From Heloderma charlesbogerti (taxonomy: Eukaryota > Chordata > Lepidosauria > Squamata > Helodermatidae), in the NCBI GenBank assembly GCA_026122225.1, contig JANEZZ010001905.1, positions 124,001 through 188,000 of the forward strand: a DNA stretch of 64,000 bases, read 5' to 3'. A program made the position numbers and the translations under genes. Below the pieces are notes generated by a model. That model saw only the letters and a list, made by a program, of their open reading frames with translations, was not told the origin of the DNA and did no database searches. Below are positions 20,851 to 30,748 of this stretch, one piece after another (position 1 is the first letter of the stretch; each line of letters starts with the position of its first letter).

Positions 20851-21655
20851 GGCCTTTGTTGTTCAGTTGTTCAGTCGTGTCCATCTCTTCGAGACCCCAT
20901 GGACCATAGCACGCCAGGCCTTCCTGTCCTCCACTTTCTCCCGAAGTGTGCTCAAGTCCATATTCATTGCATCGGTGATGCTATCTAGCCATCTCATCCT
21001 CTGCTGTCCCCTTCTCCTTTTGCCTTCAATCTTTCCCAGCATCAGGGTCTTTTCCAGAGAGTTTTCTCTTCGCATTAAGTGGCCAAAATATTTGAGCTTC
21101 AGCTTCAGTCTCTGTCCTTCCAAAGAGCAGTCAGGGTTGATTTTCTTTAGGAGTGACTGATTTGACCTCCTTGCAGTCCAGGGGACTCGTAAGAGTCTTC
21201 TCCAGCACCACAGTTCGAAAGCATTGATTCTTCGGCGCTCAGCCTTCCTTATAGTCCAGCTCTCACAGCCATACATTACTACTGGGAAAACCATAGCTTT
21301 GATTACATGGACCTTTGTTGGCAAGGTGATGTCTCTGCTTTTTACTATGCTGTGTAGGTGTGCCATAGCTTTCCTCCCAAGGAGCAAGCGTCTTTTAATT
21401 TCATGGCTACAGTCACCATCTGTGGTGATCTTGGAGCCCCAGAAAATACAATCTGTCACTGCTTCCATTTCTTTCCCTTCTATATGCCAGGAAGTGATGG
21501 GGCCAGATGCCATGATCTTAGTTATTTTAATGTTGAGTTTCAAACCAGCTTTTGCACTCTCCACGTTCACCCTCAACAAGAGGCTCTTCAGATCCTCTTC
21601 GCTTTCTGCCATTAGGGTGGTATCGTCTGCGTATCTGAGGGCTGATGGCTTTTAA
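20851..21655 (-). mobile_element. BovB (RTE clade) LINE, 3' part
   Basis: Ends at the TTGTTGTTCAG 3' side at 20851 and is 5'-truncated near 21655. BovB is the RTE LINE known for patchy, horizontally spread occurrence in squamates and ruminants. The 3' noncoding end matches those at 30349 and 30749. Confidence 0.93.
20863..21648 (-). pseudogene. BovB reverse transcriptase C-terminal fragment
   Basis: A continuous minus-strand frame runs from a stop near 21650 to 20863. It contains ALRYADDTTLM (the YADD catalytic pair, codons at 21622-21633), then 249 residues from the first Met: the LKLNIKITKIMASGP block, a KVHVIKAMVFPVVMYGCESW motif and a C-terminal HLMRRENSLEKTLMLGKIEG stretch typical of RTE elements. 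In life this domain copies the element RNA at the nick made by the missing N-terminal endonuclease. The frame is intact here, which argues for a fairly recent insertion, but the 5' truncation removes endonuclease and most of the RT palm, so it is inactive. Confidence 0.9.
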
Positions 21656-22159
21656 ATGAGCCCATCAAACAGGACACTATTTTTTTTGGCCTCAGTATTG
21701 CAGGCAAATCACCACGTGTATGGATTCACAATAAAGAAATAAGTTCTGCAGGCAGAATCAATTTGCGAGAAATCGTAAAATGAAACCCGCCAGGCCAGCT
21801 GAGAGCTACACATTTGCCTTAATAAATAAGGGGATGTCAACTCCAGGTCAGGCTTGGCAGATTCAGCGTGTCATGGAGACGATGGGAGGATTAGAAGGCA
21901 TCGTTTCCCTGTCTAGCACTGCAGGGGGTGCTCTGAAATTCTGCCTGGCCTCCTTGTGGAGCTGGAACTGGCAAAGGGCTTTGCTGAACTATTAAATATG
22001 GCCTTTGGGGTTGTTCTAGGCTGGAGGAAAGCAGAATGGGGAACAGTTCAGAAAGGACTTTTTTACACCCAGTGCCGAGTGTTAGCCACTAGTTTAAATG
22101 ACATTAAATGACATTTAAATGACTAGTCTTGAATTGAGATTAAAATGGGCTTCTCTAAC
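21656..22159. other. Unassigned stretch
   Basis: No gene. A small AAATGACATT tandem lies at about 22096-22123. Confidence 0.4.
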
Positions 22160-22227
22160 CCAGCTTCCCCAATCTGGTGCCCTCCAGATGTGTTGGACTA
22201 CAACTCCCAGCATGCCCCAGCCAGCAT
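22160..22227. mobile_element. MITE-B left half, split by CR1
   Basis: CAGCTTCCCCAATCTGG through CCAGCCAGCATG matches the left part of 19818-19952. The matching right end lies at 24175-24203, across the CR1. Confidence 0.85.
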
Positions 22228-22297
22228 GGGACCACAGGCTATACTTTTTGGGACCACAGGCTATACTTTCTAGATCTGGGACCATGGGCTATACTTC
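22228..22297 (+). repeat. Three tandem copies of a CR1 5' segment
   Basis: Units start at 22228, 22250 and 22278, each GGGACCACAGGCTATACTTT or close to it, with different short spacers. Other CR1 copies have this segment once. Confidence 0.9.
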
Positions 22298-23399
22298 CTG
22301 GAAGATGGACTAGCAAGGGACGGGTTGCACCTCACAAAGGCTGGGAAGAATGTGTTTGGCCACAGCATGAAGAACTTCATCAGGAGGGCTTTAAACTGAA
22401 TCCTACGGGGAAGGGAGATGCAATGTTGGGGGTAACAATGGACGTAGGCGCATGCACTGCAACGGAGAGAACAGCTCTGTTAGCGCACAATAATAGTCTT
22501 CAGACACATGTAGGAAGAAAGCCAGACTATGAAGCACATGGTCTTCGATGTCTATATACTAATGCCCAGAGTATGGGAAACAATCAGAGCGAACTTGAAC
22601 TCTTAATACAGGAGGGAAATTATGACTTGATAGGTATAACTGAGACTTGGTGGGATGACTCCCATGACTGGAATACAGCAATGGAAGGATATAACTTGTT
22701 CCAAAAGAACAGGAGGAACAGAAAGGGAGGTGGGGTTGCACTGTATGTGAAAAATACAGACCTCTGCACAGAAATACAGGAAGATGAGCTTGGTAGCCCC
22801 ATCGAGAGCACCTGGGTTATATACAGGGAGCAAAGAATAAAAGGAACCTGGTGGTCGGAGTCTACTACCGGCCACCCAATCAAGGAGAAGGAGAGGATGA
22901 AACTTTTGAAAAGCAAATAGCCAATGTTTTAAGGAAGCATGATGTAGTAGTAATGGGGGACTTCAATTTCCCCGATATTTGTTGGGAGACAAATTCTGCA
23001 AAACATGGCCCCTCCAGGAAATTCCTGACTTGTGTGGTGGATAACTTCCTCCTACAGAAAGCAGAGGAAGGAACTAGAGGATCGGCTATCCTTGACCTGA
23101 TCCAAACCCACAGAGATGACTTAGTGGGTAAAGTAGCAGTTACAGGAACTCTGGGACGAAGCGACCATGTTGTACTTCAGTTCTTGGTTCTAAAGGAAGC
23201 AAAAGCTAAGTGTAGCCAAACCTGTACCCTGGATTATAGGAAAGCTGATTTTAATAAACTCAGAACAATGATCAGTAAGGTCCCATAGTGAGAGACTCTA
23301 ATGAGAAAAGGAGTTCAAGATGGGTGGGAGCTTTTAAAAAAGGAAATTCTCAAGGCACAATTACAAACAATTCCAACAAGAAGAAAAGGTGGAAGACAA

Positions 23400-23447
23400 G
23401 GTTTCTTTTTCCTAGGTGCCAAGTTCTGCACCTAGGAAAAAGATACC
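23400..23447. repeat. Fold-back at CR1 deletion junction
   Basis: Left arm 23400-23419 (GGTTTCTTTTTCCTAGGTGC) and right arm 23428-23447 are reverse complements except for one base; loop CAAGTTCT. The right arm is normal CR1 sequence, the left arm is the extra inverted copy. Confidence 0.93.
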
Positions 23448-24174
23448 AAATGCACAGTTACAAGATGGCGGATACGTGGCTCAACAACACTACAAGCGAG
23501 AAGGATCTTGGAATTGTTGTCGATCACAACCTGAATATGAGCCAACAATGTGATGTGGCTGCAAAGAAGGCCAATGCTCTTTTGGGCTGCATTAATAGAA
23601 GCTTAGCTTCCAAATCCCAGGACGTACTAGTTCCCCTCTACTCAGCACTGGTTAGGCCTCATCTGGAGTACTGTGTCCAGTTCTGGGCACCACACTTGAA
23701 GAAGGATGCAGACAAACTGGAGAGGTTCAGAGGAGGGCAACAAAGATGATCAGGGCACTGGAAACAAAGGCCTATGAAGAGAGACTTGAAGAACTGGGCA
23801 TGTTTAGCCTTGAGAAGAGAAGACTGAGGGGAGATATGATAGCGCTCTTCAAGTACTTGAAAGGTTGTCCCAGAGAGGAAGGCCAGGATCTCTTCCCGAT
23901 CATCCCAGAGTGCAGGACATGGAATAATGGGCTCAAGTGACAGGAAGCCAGATTCCGGCTGAACATCAGGAAAAACTTCCTGACTGTTGGAGCAATATGC
24001 CAATGGAACCAATTACCCAGGGAGGTGGTGGGCTCTCCCACACTGGAGGCCTTCAAGATGAGGCTGGACAGCCATCTGTCAGGGATGCTCTGACTTGAAT
24101 TCCTGCATGGAGCAGGGGGTTGGACTCGATGGTCTTGTAGGGCCCTTCCAACCCTACTATTCTATGATTCTATT

Positions 24175-24203
24175 TCTGGAAGGCACCAGGTTGGGGAAGG
24201 CTG
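24175..24203. mobile_element. MITE-B right end
   Basis: TCTGGAAGGCACCAGG to GGAAGGCTG completes the element begun at 22160. Part of its middle is lost. Confidence 0.85.
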
Positions 24204-24794
24204 GAATGTTTTTGTGGCAAGTACTGGAACAACTGGAGCTCTCCCTGCTATTCACGCCCTCCCCAGTAGTTCTAGAGGAGTTCATGCCTCTTGAAAAGGG
24301 GTCTTGTCTGGTGTTTCTGGAGTCCGGCATGCGTGGTGTGAGCTCGTGGAAGTGTTGCAGGCACTCATTAGGTAGTGCTTGTGCCCCCACTGTCAGGTGT
24401 GACTCAGCCCCCCCCCCTCGTCCCCCTGCAGCCCTTACGCTGCCCTGTTTAAGCAAATTAGGCAATGCATCTTTGTGTGGTAATTTATTTGAACAGATTG
24501 TATTTGGCCAGTCAGCATGTTGCACACAGATCGCCAAAGAAGCAAAGAATCAGCAAAAAGAAAACCACACAGGGAGCTAATGGGAAAGTGTAAAAGTGCA
24601 CCATTAAGTGGGGGGGGGGGCGGGAGAGAGAGAGAGAGAGAGAGAGGTTTTGCTTCGTCTGCCTAAACTCTTCCTTCTAATGACTTCTTTCCAAAGAAGG
24701 GGAAAAAACACCCCAAGATTTTATAAGTTCTCCTAGTCAGAATTAACAAGGTGAATGAAAACCAAATAAAGGAAACTAAAACGTATTTGAGTTA
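24204..24794. other. Non-coding stretch with simple repeats
   Basis: C-run near 24408-24417, G-run at 24609-24620 and (AG)n at 24624-24647. No gene seen. Confidence 0.5.
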
Positions 24795-24885
24795 CAGCAT
24801 ACCCCTAGGCGTGTTTGTTCAGAAGTAGGTCCCATTGCATTTAGTGGAGCTTACTTCCAAGTAAGTGTACCTAGGATGGCAGCCT
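24795..24885. repeat. MITE-E copy
   Basis: CAGCATACCCCTAGGC at one end and GTGTACCTAGGATGGCAG at the other, with the internal GTAGGTCCCATTGCATT arm. Confidence 0.6.
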
Positions 24886-24929
24886 TAAAGATGCCCTGTA
24901 TGGGTCAGCTCTTCCCCAAATGTAAAACC

Positions 24930-25105
24930 ATCAGAAGAGCCCTGATGCTGGATCAGACCCCAGGTCCATCTAGTCCGGCATTCTGTTCCCACAGAGGCCA
25001 ACCAGCTGCCCACGGGAAAGCCACGAGCTCCACAGCACTCGTGTTTCCCAGCAACTGCTGTGGAGGGACAGGCTGCCTCTGATCCCGGAGGCAGAGCTTC
25101 TCCAA
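24930..25105 (-). mobile_element. LINE-A 3' end
   Basis: CCATCTAGTCCGGCATTCTG and CCAACCAGCTGCCCACGGG blocks in reverse orientation. Confidence 0.8.
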
Positions 25106-25489
25106 ATTCCAGCTCAGTGTTTATTCTGGCTCATATCTGGATCACATTGTGAGTTTTTTTCTTTTCACATGAAAATCCATGTGTATTTTTGTGCAAATTA
25201 TCCTAAATGCAGACATCAGTTGTGTACATTTTTCCAATGCATGAGTTTTTATCCCATTGAGTAAAGCAGGGTTGTGTGGTTTCTCTCTCTCTCAAAAGTA
25301 CACATTTTTCATACACATTTGTCAAATGTACAAATTTGGAAGAACTTTTTTTTTATTCTGCAAATTGCATCACGAGCTTGGGAATGTATGGACTTTGAAT
25401 GCAGTTTGCATTCAGGTCCACATTCATTTTCAGAAGGTGTGAGCTGGGTAAATTCTGGTCAAAAAGAAATGAAGTCTAATTTCTCATAC
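25106..25489. other. Unassigned AT-rich stretch
   Basis: No gene or named repeat. Confidence 0.4.
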
Positions 25490-25554
25490 ATACATTTATT
25501 TATTTATTTATTTTTATTTCATTTCTATACCATCCAACAGCTGAAGCTCTCTAG
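25490..25554 (-). mobile_element. L2 tail fragment
   Basis: (TTTA)n followed by TTTCTATACCATCCAACAG and CTGAAGCTCTCTAG, the reversed L2 end, interrupted by MITE-C. Confidence 0.75.
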
Positions 25555-25720
25555 CAGGGGAGGCTGGTGGCTCTAATTTTGGTGGGGCTGTGATTCCATT
25601 CTGGGTTTTAGTCAGAACCAGCCAGAACTCTAAAGGAGCTATCCAAAGTGCTGGATTCTATCCCCCAAAATGAGTTCAGCAGCTTAGATAGCCACCAGTC
25701 AGAGCCACCACCCTCCACTC
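25555..25720. mobile_element. MITE-C copy
   Basis: Inverted ends CAGGGGAGGCTGGTGGCTC and GAGCCACCACCCTCCACTC; flanks CTCTCTAG and GTCCCTAG match at 6 of 8 bases. Confidence 0.75.
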
Positions 25721-25728
25721 GTCCCTAG

Positions 25729-26333
25729 TCACCAAAGGTTGGTGGTCTCAGAGAAGGGCCTCCAAGGAGGTCTTAAGACATGTGCAGGTTCTTGCAGGAA
25801 AAGCTGGTCCTTTTGGAGCTCAGGCCCTGGCTGTGTCGGGCTCCAGAGGTAAGCCCCAGTGCTTTGGTTTGTACTTAGAAACAGACCAATAAGCTGTGCA
25901 GTTGTTCTAAGATGGGGAAGATATATGACCTCTCCCAGGATGGTCCTGCATGACATCAGGGACATGAACATGGAGGAAGGAGACCTTATATGTGCACCTT
26001 CCCCATACATGCACAGCCAGCCCAAGACACTGTGGAATCTGAGGCAGAAAATCCAGAAAGCAGTCCACTGCCATACACATGCTAATTAACTGATATAAAA
26101 CCCACCGAGGAAATTGTCCTGCAGGAGTGACTTGCTCAGAAGCACCCCTTAGACTGAGAAGCACCTTGGCAGGTGGCTGGAATCTGACTTGAAGGAGCTG
26201 GGGGGTAATGGCTGGCTTTGGGTTTTTATACAGGCTGTGATGTTGTTCAACTCGGGCCTTCCCTCGGTGCACCCCCCACCCAGCAACCAGAAATGCCCTG
26301 GAAGGCATTTCTTCAGGGCCCAATCCTATGCAT
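25729..26333. other. Unassigned stretch
   Basis: No gene or repeat recognised. Confidence 0.4.
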
Positions 26334-26460
26334 GTTTAGACAGAAGAAAGCCCCACAATTCCCAGCATCCCCCAACCAGCGTTGCTGGCTGGGGAATGCT
26401 GGGAGTTGTAGGACTCTTTTCTGTCTCAACATGCATAGGATTGGGCCCTATGTTTGGCTG
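26334..26460. mobile_element. Long palindromic element, CAATCCTATGCATG ends (MITE-F)
   Basis: 22-base perfect arms at 26335-26356 and 26438-26459 (AGGGCCCAATCCTATGCATG...), with further inner pairing around CCCAGCATCCCCCAACCAGC and GCTGGCTGGGGAATGCTGGG. A half copy is at 31815-31885. The terminal motif resembles MITE-E. No convincing 8-base target duplication. Confidence 0.8.
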
Positions 26461-26730
26461 TAAGGCCCAGAGATATGCCATGCTATTAAAAAGATGATGG
26501 ATGGGTTTGTAAAATGCAGCACAGCCTTTCTCTCTCTGGTGATTTTTCACATCTCGGTTAAAAATACACACAATCCCAGTAACCTTAAAACTGGCAGGTC
26601 TGTCCATCAAAGCTGCACTGGCCATGTGTCATCCTAGGTTTAATTTTTGATGTGGTGTCCCATCTGATACGCTGCCAGGCAGACAGTCTGCCTATCTGCT
26701 CCTCCAGCACACTTGGAAAAGATGGGATAC

Positions 26731-26826
26731 CTGAGAATGGTGGGCTGCCATGGCGGGCGTCGATCAGCACGTCATAGAAGAACTGCTTGCACCAGAAGCG
26801 GGTGTCATCTGCCAAGGGCTCTTCCA
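26731..26826 (-). CDS. Putative internal exon, function unknown
   Basis: Minus-strand frame of about 31 codons, including EEPLADDTRFWCKQFF and a following DARHGSPPFS segment. It ends in CAG followed by GTATCC at 26730, a fair splice donor. By my count 23 of 31 third positions are G or C, against the mixed base use around it, and the residues have a globular protein look. The 5' boundary is uncertain: GCAG at 26827-26830 has no pyrimidine tract, and the frame stays open further upstream. Adjacent bases show no transposon signature. I do not recognise the family. The nearest promoter-like block is at 59-60.5 kb, but a link is speculation. Confidence 0.35.
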
Positions 26827-26831
26827 CTGCG

Positions 26832-27479
26832 CCCGCGTCCCATGCCTCTTTCCCAAAATCTCCATGGGAGGAACTTCTACAGCCTCCCTGGAGGCCTGCA
26901 GATTACATGTGAATCAGCCTTATGTCCAGCCACAGCATTGGCATGGTCAGGGACCTTTCCCAGTTCCGCAACCTGAAATCCTTTAGTGCTTGGCCAGTCA
27001 TTTGCTGGTGTGCATGTACTGCATTCCAGTTGCAAAGCTTGGACGACCTCACAGAGGGTAAGAGATGTGGTATGAGCTCTCTTCTGATGTGACGCCCAAC
27101 TTCGTTTTTAGCATGGTGCTCAGAACGTATGAATGGGGGTCTCCTGGTGTTGGTGGGCAGTACCTGTGAGAGAGCTGCAGTTGGCTCTAGCTGTAGGAGA
27201 AACTGACTTTCCCAGCTGCTGAAAGTGAGAGCTTTGGGCACGAGCAGCTCCTCCTCTCCACAGGCACTGCCACAGGAGCACTCAGTGCGGTGGCTTGCAC
27301 AAGCCTGTGGAGTTTTCAAGCCTGTGCAGCTCTCCAACAGATCCATGAGCAGGAATCCAGCATCTGCTAAGATGGAGAGATCTTTCCCCGGACATCCACA
27401 TACTCACTCACATTTTCCAAGTACATTCATTCCCCAAAACTCTCCTGTGGAGACAACCTTTTTATTAATAAGGAGAGGG
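26832..27479. other. Unassigned stretch
   Basis: A 147-codon minus-strand frame (26903-27346) has no recognisable motif and is probably chance. Confidence 0.4.
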
Positions 27480-27640
27480 ATGGGTGTCCACAGGAAGGGA
27501 CAAGGGGGTGCAGTTGCCCCTCCCCATGCCCTGCCTGTGGGTTTCCCATGGGCAGCTGGTTGGCCACTGTGTGAACAGAATGCTGGACTGGACGGACCTT
27601 TGGTCTGATCCAGCAGGGCTCTTCTTATGCTCTTAAGCTT
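27480..27640 (+). mobile_element. LINE-A 3' end
   Basis: GGTTGGCCACTGTGTGAAC, CTGGACTGGACGGACC and GATCCAGCAGGGCTCTTC, ending in the TTCTTATG-type tail. Confidence 0.85.
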
Positions 27641-28376
27641 TAAGCTTCTTAGGCTTAATCTCCAGATTCCCAGAATTATTTTTTCTTTTTTTTTAAAAAA
27701 AGCAAGTCTCTAGCCTTTGTAGAACCTAAAATAAGAAGTGAAATGTGCAGCCGCTATTCTGCCCTTTCGTTTTGTCAGAAGCTAGCCTGCTCCCGCTTTT
27801 TGGTGTTTTTAGCCAATGAATGAAGTCATAGCAATGGTGTACACACCCACTGTCTGGGCGCATTAAGCCTGCTTGAGGTCTTCGCTGTTGGGAAGTAATT
27901 GCAGCCTCAGGAAAAATGCTTCAGAAATCCAGGGGTTTAGTGTAGCTGCGTTTGATCAGTAGCGTGTCTTCTGAAGACAGCAGTACATAGTCTTTCTAAC
28001 TCATACCTAGTTAATATTTTCCCAGAGTTTATAAACATTAAAAAGTATATATCCTGACAATGTGTGCAGATAACGTCCACCCTTACCCCCATATTGCAGG
28101 AGGCAGGGCTGTGACTGGGAAAGTGGGGTCCTGCTAGTCCTGCAAAGTGGCCCAGTGTTGTTACCCCCCTTTTGCAGGAGGGGGAGACAGCTCTGCAGTG
28201 TAGCCCAGTGTTGGTATCCAGTCTCCTGGTGTGCTGGTGTTTTAGGGAAATGTAGATGGTGTTGTGAAGTTGACTGTAGCAGCAGTGCAGTTTATTAATG
28301 CATTATGATGTATACCGTTTTAAGAGAACCTGCCATCTTTAACCCCTGCAGGAGGCCCAAGTGGAACCTCTCCCAC
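27641..28376. other. Unassigned stretch
   Basis: No gene. A short direct repeat of a 'tgcaggaggcagggctg/tgcaggagggggagaca' type motif near 28096 and 28170 is the only structure seen. Confidence 0.4.
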
Positions 28377-28419
28377 CTCTCAGTGCCTTGGAGCTGAGTC
28401 AGTGTGCCATGTGGCTCTT
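28377..28419 (-). repeat. 43-base CR1 3' flank shared with 8445-8487
   Basis: Exact reverse complement of 8445-8487, again abutting the CR1 tail. Confidence 0.9.
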
Positions 28420-29151
28420 CAGAATCATAGCATCATAGAACAGTAGGGTTGGAAGGGGCCTGCAAGGCCATCGAGTCCAACCCCCTGCTCAATGCAGGAA
28501 TCCAAGTCAGAGCATCCCTGACAGATGGCTGTCCAGCCTCGCCTTGAAGGCCTCCAGTGTGGGAGAGCCCACCACCTCCCTAGGGAATTGGTGCCATTGT
28601 CGTATTGCTCTAACAGTCAGGACGTTTTTCCTGATGTTCAGCCGGAATCTGGCTTCCTGTAAGTTGAGCCCATTATTCCGTGTCCTGCACTCAGGGATGA
28701 TCAAGAAGAGATCCTGGCCTTCCTCTCTGTGACAATCTTTCAAGTACTGGAAGAGCGCTATCCTATCTCCCCTCAGTCTTCTCTTCTCAAGGCTAAACAT
28801 GCCCAGTTCTTTCAGTCTCTCTTCATAGGGCTTTGTTTCCAGTGCCCTGATCATCTTCGTTGCCCTCCTCTGAACCCTCTCCAGCTTGTCTGCATCCTTC
28901 TTAAAGGGTGGTGCCCAGAACTGGACACAGTAGTCCAGATGAGGCCTAACCAGTGCTGAGTAGAGGGGAACTAGTACTTCCCGGGATTTGGAAGTACTAT
29001 GAATGCAGCCCAAAAGAGCATTTGCCTTTTTTGCAGCCACATCACATTGTTGGCTCATATTCAGCTTGTGATCGACAACAATTCCAAGATCCTTCTCACT
29101 TGTAGTGTTGTTGAGCCACGTATCCCCCATCCCATCCCACGTATCCCCCAG
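28420..29151 (-). mobile_element. CR1 LINE copy B, 5'-truncated
   Basis: The 3' tail at 28420 has the same GATGCTATGATTCTG variant as copy A. A 207-codon minus-strand frame (28507-29130) is open from MGDTWLNNTTSEKDLG to the end of ORF2 and includes [10 protein letters not shown] and [19 protein letters not shown]. This is only the region after the catalytic RT motifs, so the product would be inactive. At the 5' end CCACGTATCCCCCA is duplicated about 20 bases apart (29115-29150). The open frame suggests modest age. Confidence 0.92.
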
Positions 29152-29812
29152 AAGTTAGTGTTTTTCATGTATTGCAACAATAAGTAAACCCTCTGCGAAG
29201 GTACCTGACTGTATTGTGTGTTGCCTACAGAGCAGAGCCTAGGAGTGGACAGCAAGTTGAGGAGGTCCCTCCACCCCAATATTAACCATGCCCTTTACCC
29301 CTGTACTGGCCCCTGGCCCAAGGGCCATTACAGGAGTGGAAGGAGTCAGGGAAATAATTGAGGGTTTCAGCTGCAGATGGAAAGACATTGTTCAGACACC
29401 AGGTGGACCCACTGAGAAACAACAGAGCAGTAGACCCGGTATGTAAATTTATCAGAGGCCAGGTCCACTTATCTTGGTAGACCTGGTACCCAGGTCTTGC
29501 CATGGCTCAGTCACCAGACCTACCGGAAATGGTGGACCTGTTCTCTGATGCTGCTAAGGTTTTTAAAAATGTGCAGCCCTTCACAAAATGTGCAGTTCCA
29601 GGAAAAAAATATGCAGTTCCAAAAGAACATGGTTACAGTTCAAAATTCAAGCCTTGCAAATGTTGTATTACTAGCTGGTGTACAATGTGAAGAGTAAAGT
29701 GAGTAGTCCAGGCTCCTCTGGAACCCTAAACCGTGATCAAGCAGACCCATTTCTCCTCCCACTGCTAAGGACTCTCTCCAAGACGCAGCGGCTACTCTCC
29801 AGAGCTGCCTTC
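29152..29812. other. Unassigned stretch
   Basis: No gene or named repeat. Confidence 0.4.
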
Positions 29813-30061
29813 CCCAACCTGGTGACCTCCAGATGTCAGAACATAAGAACATAGGAAGAGCCCTGCTGGATCAGACCAAGGTCCATCCAGTCCAGCATTC
29901 TGTTCACACAGTCGCCAACCAGCTTCCCTAGTGGGAAGCCCACAAGCACGACACAAGTGCCACAGTACTCAACTCCCACCAGCCCCATCCAGCATGGCCA
30001 ATGGTCAGGAATGCTGGGAGTTGTAGTCTAAAACATGGGGGGGAGGTCAGGGAAGGCAGCT
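29813..30061. mobile_element. MITE-B copy interrupted by LINE-A tail
   Basis: Left arm CTGCCTTCCCCAACCTGG (about 29815) and right arm GGGAGTTGTAGTCTAAAAC plus GGGAAGGCAGCT. A LINE-A 3' end lies between them at 29838-29969. Confidence 0.75.
29838..29969 (-). mobile_element. LINE-A 3' end nested in MITE-B
   Basis: Begins AGAACATAAGAACATAGG (reversed tail), then CTGCTGGATCAGACCAAGG and CCAACCAGCTTCCC. Confidence 0.85.
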
Positions 30062-30337
30062 CCAGAGAGTGCTCACCAGTGTTTCCAAGATGAAGGACAT
30101 CATTCTGGGATGAGTCATGTGAAGTCAATGTTACAATAAAATATTGACATGGTGTTCTAACGACAGCTGTACTGTGTCTGTGCACTTGGGTGTTTTCTCT
30201 TGCTGCTAGGGTTTCCTCTTCATCCCTCACCCCAAACAGAGTTGGAGTTCATCATGGTTCTTGAGTATAACACTCTTCTGCACTGGTGCTGTTTAATCCC
30301 CAGGATCTTCTACTGCTCTTTGTTGGCTTCTACACGT

Positions 30338-30687
30338 TATGGAATGTGTTGTTGTTCAGTCGTGTCCGACTCTTCGTGACCCCATGGACCATAGCACGCC
30401 AGGCCTTCCTGTCCTGCGCTCTCTCCCGGAGCGTGCTACACCTTCCGACCTGAGGGGCTCATCTTCTGGCGTCATCTCTTTTAGCCTTGTGATACGTTCC
30501 ATGGGGTTTTCTTGGCAAGAATACTGGAGTGGGTTGCCATTTCCTTCTCCAGTGGACCACATTTTGTCAGAACTCTCCTCCATGACCTGTCCGTCTTGGG
30601 TGGCCCTGCACGGCTTATGGCTTCACTGAGTTACGCAAGCTCCTTCGCCACAACAAGGCAGTGATCCATGAAAGGGTATGGAATGTG
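30338..30687 (-). mobile_element. 328-base BovB-derived non-autonomous element with 11-base target duplication
   Basis: The element proper is 30349-30676, flanked by perfect direct repeats TATGGAATGTG at 30338-30348 and 30677-30687. In its own orientation (minus) it starts with the BovB 5' region (30676 down to 30438; TCATGGATCACTGCC...), matching 54180-54420. It jumps at 30438/30437 to the last 89 bases of BovB (30437-30349), ending GACTGAACAACAA. Endonuclease and RT are absent. A 75-codon frame (30356-30583) runs across the junction. Perfect duplication plus both native ends show it inserted in this form, so it was moved in trans by BovB enzymes. Confidence 0.9.
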
Positions 30688-30748
30688 ACACACACACAAA
30701 AAGAAGGAAAGTATGCTGGGGTGTTGCAGCAGCATGTGCTGCACATGC

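Larger units (their letters stand above)
22228..24173 (+). mobile_element. CR1 LINE copy with internal deletion, inserted in MITE-B
   Basis: Carries the end of ORF1, most of the endonuclease (frames 22177-22920 and 22851-23288, split by a frameshift near 22860), then jumps at 23400 to the part of RT after FADD (23400-23749). Most of RT is missing. Conserved blocks: [52 protein letters not shown]. At the 5' end a ~20-base CR1 segment occurs three times in tandem. At the deletion junction there is an inverted 20-base copy. The one-base loss in GAGAGG (about 23723) is shared with 12510. Clearly inactive. Confidence 0.9.

Noticed and set aside
20863..21648. Ruminant contamination
   Set aside because: BovB occurs naturally in squamates, and the same window has squamate-type CR1, SINE and L2 elements interleaved with it.
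24095..24580. 161-codon plus-strand ORF
   Set aside because: It begins in the CR1 3' end and crosses into MITE-B and unrelated DNA; no domain.
26903..27346. 147-codon minus-strand ORF as a gene
   Set aside because: No motif, unremarkable composition, no splice context; likely chance.
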